From Corallococcus carmarthensis (GTDB lineage: Bacteria > Myxococcota > Myxococcia > Myxococcales > Myxococcaceae): 61,027 bases of DNA. This document shows, piece by piece, positions 8,688 to 16,133 of the stretch. Position 1 is the stretch's first letter. Each line of letters starts with the position of its first letter. The notes under the pieces are model-generated. The model saw nothing but the letters and a program-made list of their open reading frames with translations, had not been told where the DNA came from and did not search any database. The DNA lies in NCBI RefSeq assembly GCF_003611695.1, contig NZ_RAWE01000037.1, forward strand, positions 1 to 61,027, read 5' to 3'. The position numbers were made by a program, and so were the translations under genes.

Positions 8688-8757
8688 GTGCGTCGCAAGC
8701 CTCCTCGACTTGCGAACATGGGAAGCGGGCCCGGACGCGCAAAGCTCCAGCCAGCCA

Positions 8758-8884
8758 GGTGCGGCGCCGCTTGCCCGTCCGCCCTGGGCTGGAAGGCGGC
8801 GACCCGCGCGGGGACGTCAGCGTGCGGGTGTGGCACCGCTCGCCCGTCCGCCCTGGTGCGGGAGGCAACCCGCGCGGGACGTCA
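8758..8884. repeat. Two tandem copies of a ~60-bp GC-rich repeat
   Basis: Unit 1 (8758-8819) and unit 2 (8826-8884) share the cores GCCCGTCCGCCCTGG and ACCCGCGCGGG followed by GACGTCA. The second copy ends inside the stop codon of the downstream-facing ATPase gene. Each unit contains the palindrome CCCGCGCGGG, so the copies may act as transcription terminators for that gene. Confidence 0.65.
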
Positions 8885-9991
8885 GGCGACGGTGAGCGCG
8901 TCGCCCAGGTGCACCAGTCCCCGGAAGTCCTCCAGGTCCGCGCCCGCGTCCGGCGCGGCGATGGCCAGCGCGCCCAGGGGCAACCCTTCGGCCAGCCGGG
9001 CCAGCAGCGAGCGGTGGGCCTTCGCGCGTGCGTCCTCCACGCCCGCCAGGTGCTCCAGCCCGATGACGGCGTCCGTGTCCGCGGCGTTGCTCGCGTGCGG
9101 CTTCAGCGCGGCGGCCGGGGCCAGGCCGTCCTCGCGCGCCCAGCTGCGGTTGAGCACGTAGCCCGCGAAGGGCAGCCCCTTCGCCTGGAGCGCCTCCTGG
9201 AAGAAGCCGGCCTCGCGCAGCGCGGCGGCCTCTGGCGACGTGACGAGCAGGAACGCCGCGTCCTTCGACGACAGGTGTTCGCGCAGCCGGTCCGCGTGCA
9301 GGCGGATGCCGGCGAACAGTCCGCCGAAGGCGGCGACGAAGGAGCGCATCTCCTGCGCGAAGCCGCCGCCGAAGATGCCGTCCAGCACGCGGCCCACCAG
9401 CGCCTGCGCGCCCTGCCACAGCCGGCCGGTGCGGCCCGAGTCGGGCCCGAAGAGGGAGATGACCCGGTCATCCAGGAAGCGCGACAGCCGGCCCGGGGCC
9501 TCCAGGAAGTCCAGCGCGTGGCGGCTGGGCGGCGTGTCCAGGAGGATGAGGTCGTAGTGGCCTTCCGCGAGGAAGGTGTCCAGCGCCTCCGCGGCGGCGT
9601 ACTCCTGCACGCCCGCGACCAGCTCCGACAGGAAGCGGTACAGGCGGTGCTCCAGGATGGCGCGCGCGGCGCTCTCCGTGGCGGACATCCTGCGCACCAT
9701 GCGCTCGAAGACGACGCTCGGCTCCAGCATCCACACGTCCAGCCGGCCCGTGCCGCGCGGGCCGTCCGCGTAGAGGCGCTCCGGAGGCACGGTGGTGGGC
9801 TCCGCGCCGTTCTCCTTCAGCCCCATGGCCTCCGCCAGCCGCCGCGCCGGGTCGATGGTGAGCACCAGCACGTGGCGCCCCGCGCGGGCCGCGGCCACGC
9901 CCAGCGCCGCCGCCGTCGTCGTCTTGCCCACGCCGCCCGCGCCGCACAGGACGATGATCCGCTTGTCGCGCAGCAGTCCGTCCAGGTTCAT
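8882..9991 (-). CDS. Get3/ArsA-like ATPase (BagB-type)
   Basis: A 369-residue P-loop ATPase of the ArsA/Get3 family. It has the deviant Walker A GAGGVGKTTT at about residue 17, LTIDPARRLAEAMGL after strand 2, and DTPPSRHALDFLEAP as switch II. The lysine that precedes GGVGKT in canonical ArsA/Get3 P-loops is replaced by Ala, as in the actinobacterial paralogue Rv3680 (BagB). The ATG at 9991 overlaps the stop of the upstream ATPase gene (ATGA). The order and overlap match the mycobacterial Rv3679-Rv3680 pair, whose products form a complex. A link to arsenite is unlikely because no arsB or arsR is nearby. Confidence 0.85.
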   Translation of the reverse strand: MNLDGLLRDKRIIVLCGAGGVGKTTTAAALGVAAARAGRHVLVLTIDPARRLAEAMGLKENGAEPTTVPPERLYADGPRGTGRLDVWMLEPSVVFERMVRRMSATESAARAILEHRLYRFLSELVAGVQEYAAAEALDTFLAEGHYDLILLDTPPSRHALDFLEAPGRLSRFLDDRVISLFGPDSGRTGRLWQGAQALVGRVLDGIFGGGFAQEMRSFVAAFGGLFAGIRLHADRLREHLSSKDAAFLLVTSPEAAALREAGFFQEALQAKGLPFAGYVLNRSWAREDGLAPAAALKPHASNAADTDAVIGLEHLAGVEDARAKAHRSLLARLAEGLPLGALAIAAPDAGADLEDFRGLVHLGDALTVA

Positions 9992-10944
9992 GGCGTGGCT
10001 TCCCGGCCGTCGTGAGTCGCGGCCCCTTCGAGTGTGGACACCAACAGCTCCGCCAACCGCTCCACCAGCGCCATGCCCGTCAGCGCCAGCTCCGGCATGC
10101 CCCAGTGGGGCACGCTCAGGCCCGCCGCCAGCCGCTGACGCGCTTCCCTCGCGCGCTCCAGCCGCTCCAGCGCCCGCTGTCCCCGGTGCGGCCCGTGCGT
10201 CTCCAAGAGCCGCTCCAGCGCCGCGCGCGACTCCGGCGTGAAGGGGTCCTCCGGCATGCGGTTGAGCACCGCCGCGGACAGGGGCAGGCCCACGTCCTTC
10301 AACTCGCCCACCAGCGACAGCGTCTCGCTCACCGGCAGGGGCTCCGGCAGGGTGGTGACCACCACGCCCGTGCGCGCGGGGTCCTGGAGCAGGTCCAGCC
10401 CCTCGCGCACCGCGCGCCCCACGGGCCCGCCCGGCATCAGCGACAGGATGCTGCGGGGCAGCGTGGCCAGCGCCAGCGCGTGGCCGGTTGCGGGCAGGTC
10501 CACCACGGTGAGCGGGTGCACCATGCGGCCGTCGGGGTGCGTGCGGCGCAGGAGCGCCAGCAGCTGGAACATCAGCCCCATCTCCTTCAGGGCCGGTCCC
10601 GCCTCCAGGAAGCGCCGCAGCGCCCGCGAGCGCAGCGCGGCCTCCGCCAGCCACTTCACGGGCAGGGTCTCCTCCAGGAACAGCCGGTGCCCCTCCGGGG
10701 CCGACAGGCGCACGAAGGACAGGTTCGGCGCCACGGGCACCACGCGCGGCCCCGCCTCCTTCACGCCCACCAGCCCCGCGAGCGTGGACGGGCCGCCCTC
10801 GTCCGGGGACAGCTCCGCCAGCAGCACCGGCCGGCCCGCGCGCGCCGCCGCCACCGCCAGCGCCGCGGAGAGCGTCGTCTTGCCCACGCCGCCCTTGCCC
10901 GACACGAGCACGGCGCGTCTGCTCCACAAGGACTCCAGCACCAC
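9988..10944 (-). CDS. Get3/ArsA-like ATPase (BagA-type)
   Basis: A roughly 318-residue partner ATPase. It has a canonical deviant Walker A, SGKGGVGKTTLSAAL, with the signature lysine, and then VLLAELSPDEGG and LTVVDLPATGHALALA as the switch regions. The region between is longer and more variable than in its partner. The GTG at 10944 has GGAGG eight bases upstream and is the best start; a GTG at 10980 or a TTG at 11007 would add 12 or 21 residues. Translation is coupled to the downstream paralogue. A heteromeric ATPase is likely, by analogy with the mycobacterial pair; the cargo is unknown. Confidence 0.83.
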   Translation of the reverse strand: MVLESLWSRRAVLVSGKGGVGKTTLSAALAVAAARAGRPVLLAELSPDEGGPSTLAGLVGVKEAGPRVVPVAPNLSFVRLSAPEGHRLFLEETLPVKWLAEAALRSRALRRFLEAGPALKEMGLMFQLLALLRRTHPDGRMVHPLTVVDLPATGHALALATLPRSILSLMPGGPVGRAVREGLDLLQDPARTGVVVTTLPEPLPVSETLSLVGELKDVGLPLSAAVLNRMPEDPFTPESRAALERLLETHGPHRGQRALERLERAREARQRLAAGLSVPHWGMPELALTGMALVERLAELLVSTLEGAATHDGREATP

Positions 10945-11328
10945 GCTCCCATCCTCCGCGCCATGGGCGCGATCCTTCACAGTGAGCAAGGAAGCGCGTC
11001 CCGACAACCGGCCGGGGATGCGCCCAGGGGCGGCCGTCCGCCTGGCCGCCCGCTGGAGAGCATAGCGGTTTTCCGTTCACTCCCCGTCGGGTCCCCGCGC
11101 CGCGCTGCCCCGGCCGTGACACAAGCCGCGCCCCTGGCGCCGCATCCGGCGGTGCGTGGAGCCATGACGCGACGTGCGAGGAATGACCCGGCCCGTGAGG
11201 ACACGTGGCGCCCGCGGGCGGCGAACCCGGAGGGTTGGACGGACAGCCCCCTCCGGAAAGAAGGGGTCACGGACTGGTGACGCCCCCCGGATTCTGGGTA
11301 CCCTTCAGCCCTCTGCGTGGGAGAGGGC
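10945..11328. other. Divergent intergenic region
   Basis: About 380 bases between divergent transcription units, so promoters for both the ATPase pair and the STAS-like gene must lie here. I see no convincing -35/-10 pair, repeat or RNA gene. Confidence 0.5.
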
Positions 11329-11751
11329 ATGGCGGTGCTGCGGGAGTGGGTCTTCGGGACACAGCGTGTCTCGCTGGAGTCCTCCGACATCCTCTGGACG
11401 AAGGTCCGGGGTTCGTTTTCAGAGACGGACGTGCGGGAACTCGTGGACGTGTTCCACGAACTGGGGGCGGGGCCGGACAAGCCCCTGTACCTCGTCGTGG
11501 ACCTGAGCAGCTCCGAGGGGCTGTCGGTCGCGCCGCGCAAGTACCTGGCCGAACACGTGCGTCCCACGTGGTTCCGCGCGGTCGTCTTCTTCGGCGCCAA
11601 GCGCACGCACCGCGAGGTGCTGCGCGCGCTCGTGGTGGCGCTCAACTTCACCGGCGACGCGAAGCTGGAGGCGGAGTTCGTGGACTCGGAGGCCCAGGCC
11701 CGCGCGTGGCTGACGGCCCACCGGCGCCGTCAGGACGCGCCTCCAGGCTGA
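11329..11751 (+). CDS. SpoIIAA/STAS-like protein, copy 1
   Basis: A 140-residue protein resembling the SpoIIAA-like (STAS-fold) proteins common in myxobacteria. It follows the pattern of a short beta hairpin, a VVDLSSSEG strand-loop, a conserved R-K-Y-L segment (APRKYLAEHVRPTWFRAVVFFGA), a helix and a C-terminal helix (VDSEAQARAWLTAHR). It is paralogous to the product of 12647-13069, which has the same R-K-Y-L block and ending. The start at 11329 follows GGGAGAGG; a GTG at 11317 is possible. No partner kinase or phosphatase is adjacent. Confidence 0.75.
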   Translation: MAVLREWVFGTQRVSLESSDILWTKVRGSFSETDVRELVDVFHELGAGPDKPLYLVVDLSSSEGLSVAPRKYLAEHVRPTWFRAVVFFGAKRTHREVLRALVVALNFTGDAKLEAEFVDSEAQARAWLTAHRRRQDAPPG

Positions 11752-11772
11752 GGGGCGCGCGGGCGGCCGGGG

Positions 11773-11788
11773 GGAGCTCCGGAGCTCC
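11773..11788. terminator. Palindrome between convergent genes
   Basis: GGAGCTCC occurs twice in a row, forming a perfect 16-bp palindrome in the 45-base gap between convergent genes. It could fold into a terminator stem on either strand, but lacks a loop of normal size. Confidence 0.35.
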
Positions 11789-11796
11789 GGAGTGCG

Positions 11797-12480
11797 TCAG
11801 TGGACGGCCCAGCGCTCGGCGATCTCCTCGCACGCGAGCACCACGTCCCCCAGCCGGCGGATGTGCGCGCGCGGCGCGACGAACAGCGAGCCCGCGAACA
11901 CGTCCACCACGGTCATCAGCCGGTGGTCCGCCGGGCCCAGCCGGCATAGGTGCTGCTCCGCGAAGCGCTGCAGCAGCGTGCCGATGTACTGGCCGCTCCG
12001 CTCGTCCAGCGGGTGCGTCTTGGAGAAGTAGAGCTTCATCAACCCCACGCGCGGGTTGCCCTGCTTGTCCAGCCGCTGCACCACCACCTCCGGGCGCACG
12101 CTGATGGTGACGCCGGCCATCTCCAGCACGGGCGGCTCCGCGCCCACCGCGCTGATGATGGCGTCGTCCAGGTCCAGCCAGGGCACCAGGTCCGCGAAGC
12201 GCTCCAGCGCCTCCGAGCACAACTGCATGCGCTGCGCCTCGAACTCCGTCTGCGGCACCGCGCAGGCGAACCGGCGCTGGGACTCCCGCAGCACGTTCAA
12301 ATCCAGGCCCCGGCAGAGGAAGTCCGTGATGGCCTGGGACGCCTCCGGATAGCGCAGGTACTGGGCATCCGGCGGGTGCTTCTGGTCGTGGATGATGCGC
12401 TTGCGGCGGGCGGGCGTGGCGACCAGGTACTCGCCCAGCTTGTTCACCGAAACGCGCGGCAGTTCACGGGTTTCCGTCAT
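11797..12480 (-). CDS. Hypothetical protein, 227 aa
   Basis: No named family is certain. The start at 12480 is well supported by AGGGGGAAATC just upstream. The first 75 residues are basic (VNKLGEYLVATPARRKRIIHDQK, with a YLRYPEA motif); residues 110-170 hold a strand pattern with a conserved Glu (TISVRPEVVVQR) followed by GLMKLYFSKTHPLDE. The spacing of the acidic residue and the lysine-containing strand recalls PD-(D/E)XK nucleases, but the match is weak. Upstream lies the short palindrome GTACacaGTAC (12512-12522), possibly an operator. It separates the two STAS-like genes and is transcribed against both. Confidence 0.65.
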   Translation of the reverse strand: MTETRELPRVSVNKLGEYLVATPARRKRIIHDQKHPPDAQYLRYPEASQAITDFLCRGLDLNVLRESQRRFACAVPQTEFEAQRMQLCSEALERFADLVPWLDLDDAIISAVGAEPPVLEMAGVTISVRPEVVVQRLDKQGNPRVGLMKLYFSKTHPLDERSGQYIGTLLQRFAEQHLCRLGPADHRLMTVVDVFAGSLFVAPRAHIRRLGDVVLACEEIAERWAVH

Positions 12481-12646
12481 GATTTCCCCCTCTGGAAGGC
12501 TGTCGGAATAGGTACACAGTACAGAGGGGGTCTGACATCCAATGGACAGGCGGACCTTGTCCGAAAGGGCAGGTTCGCGCGGGGGCGCTTCCCAGGGGTG
12601 GCGGGGTCCGGCAGGGTTCCGTTCCAGCAGCCGGGGGGAGGACCGC

Positions 12647-13069
12647 ATGGAGCATCAGATTCGCGAATGGACGTGTGGCGCGCATCGGATCCGCATGACC
12701 GCGCCGGACGTGTTGCACACGAAGTACACGGGCGTCGTGGGGTTGCAGGACGCGAAGTGGGCGCTGAGGGTCTACGAGGAGATGGCGGCGCAGGGGCCGT
12801 TCTACCTGGTGGCCGAGGTGCCCGGCTCGGAGCTGCCGGCCGAGTCGCGCAAGTACCTGGCCAACAACGTGCGCGCGGAGTGGATGCGCTCGGTGGTGTA
12901 CGTGGGGTCCGACCTGTCACAGCGCGTGGTGGGCAAGGCCATGTCGGTGGCCATGCTGCTCACCGGCCACGCGGCCAGCTTCGACACGGTCTTCGTGGAC
13001 ACGCTGGCGCAGGCGGACGCGTGGGTGAACGCGCACCGTGTGGATCACGCCCCGCGCCGTACGGGCTGA
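12647..13069 (+). CDS. SpoIIAA/STAS-like protein, copy 2
   Basis: A 140-residue paralogue of the product of 11329-11751, with the same plan: LVAEVPGSELPAESRKYLANN, then RSVVYVGSDLSQRVVG, a central helix and a closing TLAQADAWVNAHR helix. The ATG at 12647 has GGGGGGAGG at a good distance. The conserved serine that is phosphorylated in anti-sigma antagonists cannot be placed with certainty. It is followed by two strong hairpins. Confidence 0.75.
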   Translation: MEHQIREWTCGAHRIRMTAPDVLHTKYTGVVGLQDAKWALRVYEEMAAQGPFYLVAEVPGSELPAESRKYLANNVRAEWMRSVVYVGSDLSQRVVGKAMSVAMLLTGHAASFDTVFVDTLAQADAWVNAHRVDHAPRRTG

Positions 13070-13096
13070 GCGCTGGCGGCATCCGGACGTGACGAA

Positions 13097-13132
13097 GGGC
13101 CAGGACGGGGCGGGAAGCCCGGGTCCTGGCCC
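13097..13132 (+). terminator. Terminator of STAS-like copy 2
   Basis: A perfect 10-bp stem (GGGCCAGGAC / GTCCTGGCCC) with a 16-nt loop, followed by GTGGTGTTTTC with four T residues: a good intrinsic terminator for the plus-strand gene. Confidence 0.75.
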
Positions 13133-13174
13133 GTGGTGTTTTCAGGGGACCGCCCGTCCGCGGCGCGGCGCCTG

Positions 13175-13199
13175 AACGGGTCCGACAGTCGGACCCGTT
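13175..13199 (-). terminator. Terminator of the charged-protein gene
   Basis: A perfect 12-bp inverted repeat (AACGGGTCCGAC / GTCGGACCCGTT) around one base lies just past the stop of the minus-strand gene at 13224. In practice the loop would open to about five bases. Confidence 0.6.
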
Positions 13200-13223
13200 G
13201 GGACCGGGCGGTGGGCGGGGACC

Positions 13224-13664
13224 TCAGCGCTCGCGGCCCGGCATGCGGTCCGGGTGGCCGTAGCGGTACACGTCGGACAGCGGGTTGGTGCCCGCGTCGC
13301 TGCGAGGCCCGTCGCCATCCGGGATGTCGTCGAGCACGGCCCCGGGGGCGCGCTCGCGCGGGTCGTAGGGGTGCAGGCCGCTGGCGTCGTGGAGGCGCAG
13401 GTCGCGGTCGTCGGCGTCGTCCACGTCTTCCTCGGTGCGGAGGCGGACGCCCTTCTCGTCGGCCTCGGTCAGCTCGCGGCGGGACCGGGTCTCTTCGTCC
13501 TCGTCGGAGCTGGGGCGCTTCGGCTCCGTCTGCTCGCGAGGAGTGGAGGGCGTGGAGCCCTGGCCTTCGCGGAGGGGCTCGGTGCCTTGCCGTCGATCCG
13601 TCGGACGGCCGTAGAAATCCTCGGCGGGCTGCGGGGGTGCGGGACGCTTGTCGTTGTTGGCCAT
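13224..13664 (-). CDS. Charged, disordered hypothetical protein
   Basis: A 146-residue hydrophilic protein (MANNDKRPAPPQPAEDF...). It is rich in Asp, Glu, Arg and Pro, with an acidic stretch (EEDVDDADDRDLRLHD) and no predicted hydrophobic core. It resembles the charged N-terminal region of the CBS protein at 7626 in composition only. The start at 13664 has GGAGGGAA upstream. No function can be proposed. Confidence 0.65.
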   Translation of the reverse strand: MANNDKRPAPPQPAEDFYGRPTDRRQGTEPLREGQGSTPSTPREQTEPKRPSSDEDEETRSRRELTEADEKGVRLRTEEDVDDADDRDLRLHDASGLHPYDPRERAPGAVLDDIPDGDGPRSDAGTNPLSDVYRYGHPDRMPGRER

Positions 13665-13787
13665 GAAGGATTCCCTCCGTCGGGAGAGGTTCTTCATCCA
13701 CCCCCGTGTCCGGCAACCTGCTCCCGAAGCACTCGCCAGGGCCTGGAGGGCAGGCAGCCAGGCGGCAGGGCCCTCCCGTGCGCGGTG

Positions 13788-16067
13788 TCAGGGCAGCACG
13801 AGGAGGATGCCCCCGGCGAGCGCGGGTGCCTCGTCATCGCCGATGGCGCGCACGTGGCCGTAGCCGAGCTGTCCGGAGGTGTTGAAGCCCCAGCACAGCG
13901 CCCGGCCGGTGGCGAGCACGGCGCAGGTGTGCTGGCCGCCCGCGGTGATGGACGTGGCGGGGGCTCCGCCCACGTCGATGACGGCGGTGCCGGGCGCGGA
14001 CAGGGAGCGCGTGTTGGCGTATCCCAGCCGTCCCCGGGCGCCGTTGCCCCAGCACTGGAGCTGGCTGGACTCGAGCAGGGCACAGGTGTGCTGCGCCCCG
14101 GCGGCGACCTGGACGGCGCGAAGGCCCGAGCCCAGTGCCACGGCGGTGAGGGGCGTGGCGTAGTCCGGGTTGCCGTTGCCCACCTGGCCGAAGGCGTTGG
14201 CGCCCCAGCAGCGCAGGGCGCCGGTGTCCAGCAGGGCGCAGGTGTGGTTCGTGCCCAGGGCGAGCTGCACGGCGGTGCCGCCCACGTCCACGTCACCGGC
14301 TGACGACGGCAACTCGGTGTCACCGACATCGTCATCACGGCTGTAACCCAGTTGCCGGTAGGCATTGGCGCCCCAGCAGCGCGGATGGCCGGAGAAGAGC
14401 AGGGCGCAGGTGTGGTCGCCGCCCGCGACCAGGTCCTGCACGGGGGCTCCGACGGGGACGTCGGTGGTGGGCGGTGGCTCGTTGTCGCCCAGGGTGTCGG
14501 TGTGGCCCAGGCCCAGCTGCCCGTGGGCGTTGTCGCCCCAGCAGCGCACGCCGCCGGAGGTGAGCAGGGCGCAGGTGTGGTTGGCGCCCGCGGTGATGCG
14601 CAGCGCACGGGCACCGCCCAGGTCGACGGTGCCCACGCTGGCGATGGGCTCGTCGTCACCGATGGCGCGCGAGTGGCCCAGGCCCAGCTGGCCGGAGGCA
14701 TTGGCGCCCCAGCAGCGCACGCGCCCGGTGGAGAGCAGGGCGCAGGTGTGGCCCAGGCCGGTGGCGAGCTGCACGGCCTTCTCGCCCACGGCGAGTGGCA
14801 CGGCGCCCCGGGAGGCGGGCGTCTCGTCATCGCCGACGTTGGCGGTGCCGGTGTAGCCGAGCCGGCCCTGCGCGCCGCCGCCGAAGCAGCGCACGGAGCC
14901 GTCGTTGAGGAGCGCGCAGGTGTGGCTGTCCCCGGCGCGAAGCTGGGCGACGTCCGTGGGGCCCCCCGTCTGCACGGGAGCGTCGGGGAACTGCTGCGCG
15001 CCCAGGCGGTAGGAGGCGGTGGTGCGGCCTCCTGCGGCGTCGGTGACCTGGAGGGACAGGCGGCCCTGGAGCGAGGGGGCGTAGTGCTGGAGGACGGTGG
15101 GGTTGGCCTGGGTGGTGAAGCCCGGGGCGGGTGTCACGGGCGCGTCCGGGGTGAAGCTCCACGCGTAGTCGAGCGTGCGGGAAGGCTGGTTGTCGGAGAC
15201 GGAAGCGGACCACGCGACGTCGGAGGTGCCCGCGAGGCGCGACGCGGCCAGGCCCTGGATGACGGGGTTGAAGAGCACTCGCACGGTCGTGCCCAGCGAG
15301 TCCGAGGACTGATCCGCGGGCAGGACACGCGTCACGAACGTGGTGCTGACCGAGTGCCCCGCCGGGTTCGCGACGGTGAGCGAGTGGGTGTAGTCGGTGG
15401 GGCTGGGGATGCCGAAGGGAGGCAGGTAGCGGGCGACGAAGGCGCCGGAGGTGCCGGTGAGCGTGAACGTCCCGCTGGAGGGGACGAAGGAGCCGCCACC
15501 GGGCGCGGGCGTGAGGGTGAACGTGAGGGCTTCTCCGGAGGTGGCCTCGACGAAGAAGGTGAGGGTGGCGGGCTGACCGAAGACGAGCTCGCCAGGAATC
15601 TGGATGCGGGGGATGCGGGGCAGGGTGATGGGCGCGCCGTCGTTGGTGGGCGCGAGCGTGATGGCCACGGTCTCCCGGTCCGCGACCAGCGTCTGCGTGG
15701 TGCTGCCCTGGAAGAGGAGGACGTCGCCGCCGCTGTAGGCCCGGGCGATGAACGTGAGCGAACGGTGGCGAGGCAGGGACGGCATCGTGCCGGACCACCC
15801 GGAGGGCGAGGGCACCAGATCGAAGTTCGTGAACAACGCGCTGTGGCTGGCCGCGTCCTCCACGTCGATGCGGATGCGGGTCACGTCCGCGAAGGAGAAG
15901 CCCAGCGCGCGACGTGTCTGGGATTCGGAGCCGACAGCGTCCGCGGAGACAGTGAACGTGACGGAGGCGGTGGGCTCCGGCGTGACGGTGTCACCCGTGG
16001 ATGACGGAGCAGTGCACGCGGAGGCGATGCACAGCAGGAGGAGCGCGAGGGCGGCGGGCTTCGTCAT
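13788..16067 (-). CDS. RCC1-repeat lipoprotein, paralogue 1
   Basis: A 759-residue lipoprotein, the most divergent of four tandem paralogues. Residues 1-18 form a signal with lipobox ASAC. Residues 30-380 are beta-rich modules: an elongated sheet domain (SFADVTRIRIDVEDA, SLTFIARAYSGGDVLLFQG) and two Ig-like modules (FTLTPAPGGGSFVPSSGTF, FNPVIQGLAASRLAG). Residues 395-759 hold seven RCC1 repeats, each built around HTCALL-x5-RCWG-x4-GQLG, giving a seven-bladed propeller. Each blade has a Cys pair about ten residues apart, which suggests disulfides outside the cytoplasm. In eukaryotes RCC1 propellers bind proteins or chromatin; here a surface binding or adhesion role is likely but unproven. Confidence 0.88.
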   Translation of the reverse strand: MTKPAALALLLLCIASACTAPSSTGDTVTPEPTASVTFTVSADAVGSESQTRRALGFSFADVTRIRIDVEDAASHSALFTNFDLVPSPSGWSGTMPSLPRHRSLTFIARAYSGGDVLLFQGSTTQTLVADRETVAITLAPTNDGAPITLPRIPRIQIPGELVFGQPATLTFFVEATSGEALTFTLTPAPGGGSFVPSSGTFTLTGTSGAFVARYLPPFGIPSPTDYTHSLTVANPAGHSVSTTFVTRVLPADQSSDSLGTTVRVLFNPVIQGLAASRLAGTSDVAWSASVSDNQPSRTLDYAWSFTPDAPVTPAPGFTTQANPTVLQHYAPSLQGRLSLQVTDAAGGRTTASYRLGAQQFPDAPVQTGGPTDVAQLRAGDSHTCALLNDGSVRCFGGGAQGRLGYTGTANVGDDETPASRGAVPLAVGEKAVQLATGLGHTCALLSTGRVRCWGANASGQLGLGHSRAIGDDEPIASVGTVDLGGARALRITAGANHTCALLTSGGVRCWGDNAHGQLGLGHTDTLGDNEPPPTTDVPVGAPVQDLVAGGDHTCALLFSGHPRCWGANAYRQLGYSRDDDVGDTELPSSAGDVDVGGTAVQLALGTNHTCALLDTGALRCWGANAFGQVGNGNPDYATPLTAVALGSGLRAVQVAAGAQHTCALLESSQLQCWGNGARGRLGYANTRSLSAPGTAVIDVGGAPATSITAGGQHTCAVLATGRALCWGFNTSGQLGYGHVRAIGDDEAPALAGGILLVLP

Positions 16068-16090
16068 GGCTCACACGGGAAGACGGCGAA

Positions 16091-16120
16091 GCGGGCGCCC
16101 GGAGTGTGCCGGGCGCCCGC
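16091..16120 (-). terminator. Terminator after RCC1 paralogue 2
   Basis: A perfect 12-bp GC stem (GCGGGCGCCCGG / CCGGGCGCCCGC) with loop AGTGTG, 14 bases after the stop of the gene at 16134. It separates paralogues 1 and 2, so they need not be co-transcribed. Confidence 0.7.
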
Positions 16121-16133
16121 GAGTGCTCAGGGC

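Noticed and set aside
8758-8884. Tandem repeat as a CRISPR array
   Set aside because: Only two imperfect units are present, with no spacer of constant length and no cas genes in the window.
12512-12522. GTACacaGTAC palindrome as an operator
   Set aside because: The half-sites are only four bases long and there is no second copy, so it is mentioned only in the neighbouring gene entry.
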